Source of the DNA: an uncultured Prevotellaceae bacterium
GTDB lineage: Bacteria > Bacteroidota > Bacteroidia > Bacteroidales > Bacteroidaceae
Length of the DNA stretch: 64,000 nucleotides
Reading direction: 5' to 3'
NCBI GenBank assembly: GCA_946540735.1
Contig: CAMNIN010000001.1
Location: 62,001-126,000, forward strand
Part shown: one piece after another, positions 61,345-64,000 of the stretch
Layout: the number at the start of each line of letters is the position of its first letter
How positions within the stretch are numbered: the first letter of the stretch is position 1
The notes under the pieces: model-generated
Databases searched by the model: none
Seen by the model: only the letters and a program-made list of their open reading frames with translations
What the model was told of the DNA's origin: nothing
Made by a program: the position numbers and the translations under genes

Positions 61345-63363
61345 TTATTCTGCCAAGAAAGCTTTCACCTGGTTGTAGACATTCTCTCCTGTGAAGCCCA
61401 ATTTCTCGTCGAGCACCTTGTAAGGAGCGGAGAAACCGAAGCTCGGCATGCCGAAGACACGGCCGTTGGCTCCTGCAAGACCTTCGAGGGTCACAGGCAG
61501 GCCGGCGGTCATGCCGAACACCTTGGCACCCTTCGGGAGGACGCTCTCCTGATATTCCTTGCTCTGGCAGCGGAAGAGTCCCTCGGACGGGGCACTGACG
61601 ATGCGCACGCGGACGCCGTCCTTGCGGAGAAGTTCGGCTCCGGCCACCAGTGTCGATACCTCGCTGCCGCTGGCCAGGAGGATGATGTCGTAGTCGGCAT
61701 CGCTGCCAGCCACCACATAGGCACCCTTGCGGGCCTGCTCATAGTCGTTGCCGGCGGGCAGTTTGGCGATGTTCTGGCGTGAGAGCACCAGGGCTGTCGG
61801 AGTCTCCATGTTCTCCATGGCCATGGCCCAGCAAACGGTGGTCTCATCGGCATCTGCCGGACGGAACACGCGGACGCTGTCTTTGCCGTGGTGGTTCTTG
61901 AGCTTCTCCATGAGGCGGATCTGAGCCTCCTGCTCCACGGGCTCGTGGGTAGGACCATCCTCGCCGACACGGAAGGCATCGTGGGTCCAGATAAACTTGA
62001 TAGGCACTTCCATCAGGGCAGCCATGCGCACTGCGGGCTTCATGTAGTCGGAGAAGACGAAGAATGTGCCGCAAGCGGGGATGACACCACCGTGGAGATA
62101 CATACCGATGCACATGCAGGCCATGGTGAGCTCACTCACACCAGCCTGGAAGAAGGCACCTTCGAAGTCGTCGGCCTGCAATGACTTGGTCTTTTTGAGG
62201 AATCCGTCGGTCTTGTCGGAGTTTGACAGGTCGGCGGAGGCGCAGATCATGTTGGGTACCTGCTCGGCCAGTACACCAAGGCAGGCAGCGGAGGCTGCGC
62301 GGGTGGCTGCGCCTTCTTTCTGTACGAGTACGGACCAGTCGACTTTGGGAGCCTTGCCTGAGAACCACTCCTTCAGCATGACAGCGTGGTCGGGGTGTCC
62401 GGCTGCCCACTCGGCCTCTTCCTGATGGCGGGCGGCCACGATGGCTTTGAGTTCCTCGCGGCGGTCGGCATAGAGTTTCTGCACTTCGGGGAAGATCACG
62501 AACGGATCATCGGGATTGCCGCCGAGGTTCTTGATGGTGTTGATGTAGGCGTCGCCTCCGAGCGGGGCACCGTGAGTGGCGATATTGTGCTCGTAGCTGC
62601 TTCCATCGTTCTTGAGGGCGCCCTTGCCCATGATGGTCTTGCCGATGATCAGCGTGGGGCGTTTCTCTTCTTTCTGAGCGGCTTTGAGTGCCTCGCGGAT
62701 CTCGTCGGCGTCATTGCCGTTGATTTTGATCACGTTCCATCCCCATGCCTTGTATTTGGCTTCGGTGTCCTCCTGCATCACAACGTTGCACTCGGTGGAG
62801 AGCTGGATGTCGTTGGAGTCGTAGAACATGATGAGGTTGTTGAGCCCCAGAATACCGGCCAGGCGGCCTGTGCCCTGTGAGATTTCCTCCTCGACGCCAC
62901 CATCGGAGATGTAGGCGTAGATCTTGTGCTGCATCGGGGTCTTGCCGAGGCGTGCCTCGAGGAATTTCTCTGCCACGGCAGCGCCGGCAGCAAAGGTATG
63001 TCCCTGGCCGAGGGGACCGGAGGTGTTCTCGATGCCACGCTCAATCTCGCGCTCGGGATGGCCCGGTGTGGGAGAGCCCCACTGGCGGAACTGCTTCAGT
63101 TCGTCGAGGGTGAACTTGCCCTGTAGGGCGAGTGCGGAGTAGAGCATCGGCGACATATGGCCGGGGTCGAGGAAGAAGCGGTCGCGGCCTTCCCAAGCGG
63201 GGTTCTCGGGGTCGTAAACCAGGAATTCAGAGAAAAGCACATTGATGAAATCGGCGCCGCCCATGGCTCCACCAGGATGGCCGGATTTGGCTTTCTCTAC
63301 CATAGAAGCAGCCAGGATGCGGATGTTGTCGGCTGCTTTGTTCATGATTTTCTTGTCGTTCAT
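61345..63363 (-). CDS. tkt: Transketolase
   Basis: A 672-residue enzyme of normal length. SGHPGGAMGGADFINVLF, DPGHMSPMLYSALAL and the thiamine-diphosphate region SDGGVEEEISQGTGRLAGILGLNNLIMFYDSN occur in the N-terminal half; the middle domain has HDAFRVGEDGPTHEPVEQ. It transfers two-carbon units between sugar phosphates. It is upstream of rpiB in the same direction. Confidence 0.97.
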   Translation of the reverse strand: MNDKKIMNKAADNIRILAASMVEKAKSGHPGGAMGGADFINVLFSEFLVYDPENPAWEGRDRFFLDPGHMSPMLYSALALQGKFTLDELKQFRQWGSPTPGHPEREIERGIENTSGPLGQGHTFAAGAAVAEKFLEARLGKTPMQHKIYAYISDGGVEEEISQGTGRLAGILGLNNLIMFYDSNDIQLSTECNVVMQEDTEAKYKAWGWNVIKINGNDADEIREALKAAQKEEKRPTLIIGKTIMGKGALKNDGSSYEHNIATHGAPLGGDAYINTIKNLGGNPDDPFVIFPEVQKLYADRREELKAIVAARHQEEAEWAAGHPDHAVMLKEWFSGKAPKVDWSVLVQKEGAATRAASAACLGVLAEQVPNMICASADLSNSDKTDGFLKKTKSLQADDFEGAFFQAGVSELTMACMCIGMYLHGGVIPACGTFFVFSDYMKPAVRMAALMEVPIKFIWTHDAFRVGEDGPTHEPVEQEAQIRLMEKLKNHHGKDSVRVFRPADADETTVCWAMAMENMETPTALVLSRQNIAKLPAGNDYEQARKGAYVVAGSDADYDIILLASGSEVSTLVAGAELLRKDGVRVRIVSAPSEGLFRCQSKEYQESVLPKGAKVFGMTAGLPVTLEGLAGANGRVFGMPSFGFSAPYKVLDEKLGFTGENVYNQVKAFLAE

Positions 63364-63410
63364 GTTTTTTGCTTTTGATGGTTTTTATGAGTAATTGATG
63401 TTTATCGTGC

Positions 63411-64000
63411 TTATTTGATTTCCAGCACCACGATGGATTTGGCTGGCAGTTTCACGGTGAGCTGGTCTTTCTTGAGTTTGGCATCCTTGAAGACGGCGGG
63501 CTGCACACGGTTGGGATTGTCGAAGTCGTTGTAGTCGGCCACGTTCTTGCTGGTGAGGATGCGTCCGGTCACGTCTTTTCCCTTGAATCCGTTGAGGTTG
63601 ATGGCGATCTCCTTCTTCTTGTCGAGGCTCACATTGGTGAGTGAGAGGATGATGCTGCCCGTCGAGGTCTTGGCTGCTGACGCACTGATGAGCGGGAGAG
63701 TGCGGAAACCGTCCTCGCGGCTTTCATCGATGTCCTTGTTCATCTCATGGCGCACATTCATCTGCTCGCATTTCAGGTCGAGGGGCAGGAAGGTGGCTTC
63801 CTGGAAGGGCTTGTACATCTCGAAGACGTGATAGGTGGGGGTGAGCACCATGTGCCCGGTGCCCTTGGTGTCGGTGAGAATCATCGACTGGAGCACGTTG
63901 ACAATCTGTGCGATGTTGGCCATGCGCACGCGGTCGGTGTATTTGTGGAACACATTGAGAGAGAGGGCGGCCACGAAGGCATCGCGCATGGCATTCTGTT
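63411..64000 (-). CDS. GH51 alpha-L-arabinofuranosidase, C-terminal part (5' end outside window)
   Basis: About 196 residues, open to the right window edge (QNAMRDAFVAALSLNVFHKY at the start). The words RDAFVAALSLNVFHKY, ANIAQIVNVLQSMILTD and the beta-sandwich end VKLPAKSIVVLEIK match the C-terminal half of family GH51 arabinofuranosidases, which remove arabinose from plant polymers. The catalytic residues lie in the missing part. The downstream tkt gene is 47 bp away; co-transcription of arabinose release and the pentose pathway is plausible. Confidence 0.88.
   Translation of the reverse strand, partial: QNAMRDAFVAALSLNVFHKYTDRVRMANIAQIVNVLQSMILTDTKGTGHMVLTPTYHVFEMYKPFQEATFLPLDLKCEQMNVRHEMNKDIDESREDGFRTLPLISASAAKTSTGSIILSLTNVSLDKKKEIAINLNGFKGKDVTGRILTSKNVADYNDFDNPNRVQPAVFKDAKLKKDQLTVKLPAKSIVVLEIK

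Overview
The window looks like a chromosomal piece of a Bacteroidota bacterium, most likely a Prevotellaceae member (inference). Reasons: the promoters I can find match the Bacteroidetes type (-7 TAnnTTTG with a TTTG-like -33), starts lack clear Shine-Dalgarno sites, many genes are coupled by 1-20 bp overlaps, and the gene families (EpsG, Wza/Wzc/CpsB sets, DUF4332, type II pantothenate kinase, Glu111-type MetA) fit that phylum. The backbone is moderately GC-rich (hand counts near 53-65% on sample lines); parts of the polysaccharide locus fall to 25-35%.

Layout. (1) 1-10.7 kb is housekeeping: the end of infC with rpmI and rplT, convergent tex, an ABC-F ATPase, an M13 metallopeptidase, metA and a U32 peptidase-family gene. 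A dense array of short repeats lies between tex and the ABC-F gene. (2) 10.7-19.1 kb holds a lipoprotein/zinc-ribbon membrane protein and then a five-gene operon (11.9-19.1 kb): a membrane-anchored VWA-like protein, a three-helix membrane protein, a tubulin/FtsZ-like protein, a 1137-residue protein with an actin/Hsp70-type ATPase domain, and an anchored coiled-coil protein. I regard this as the best candidate for an uncharacterised system. (3) 19.3-21.8 kb holds a DUF4332 protein, pantothenate kinase, a Ser/Gly-rich protein and a TerB-like protein.

(4) 21.9-60.6 kb is one long leftward locus for a surface polysaccharide. At its promoter end is a cassette of HprK-like kinase, radical SAM/SPASM protein, PqqD-like protein and NTP_transf_5 nucleotidyltransferase. 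Then come Wza, a Wzc-type tyrosine kinase, a CpsB-type phosphatase, an EEP-family hydrolase, the Wzm/Wzt ABC exporter, LicD, a run of GT2/GT4/GT32 glycosyltransferases, five acyltransferase-3 proteins (the last one near the distal end), a TagB/F-like glycerophosphotransferase, an EptA-like phosphotransferase and an EpsG-like polymerase. At the distal end sit a PglD-like acetyltransferase, a signal-peptidase-like S26 protein and an ABC exporter. The middle is a mosaic of AT-rich blocks, and one compositional boundary lies inside wzt. (5) 60.9-64 kb holds rpiB, transketolase and the 3' end of a GH51 arabinofuranosidase gene, all leftward.

How they fit: the export and kinase/phosphatase genes form the conserved chassis, the AT-rich glycosyltransferase and decoration genes are the variable, serotype-like part, and the kinase/radical SAM/PqqD cassette resembles modules elsewhere tied to exopolysaccharide loci. 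No tRNA, rRNA, CRISPR array, integrase or transposase gene was seen.
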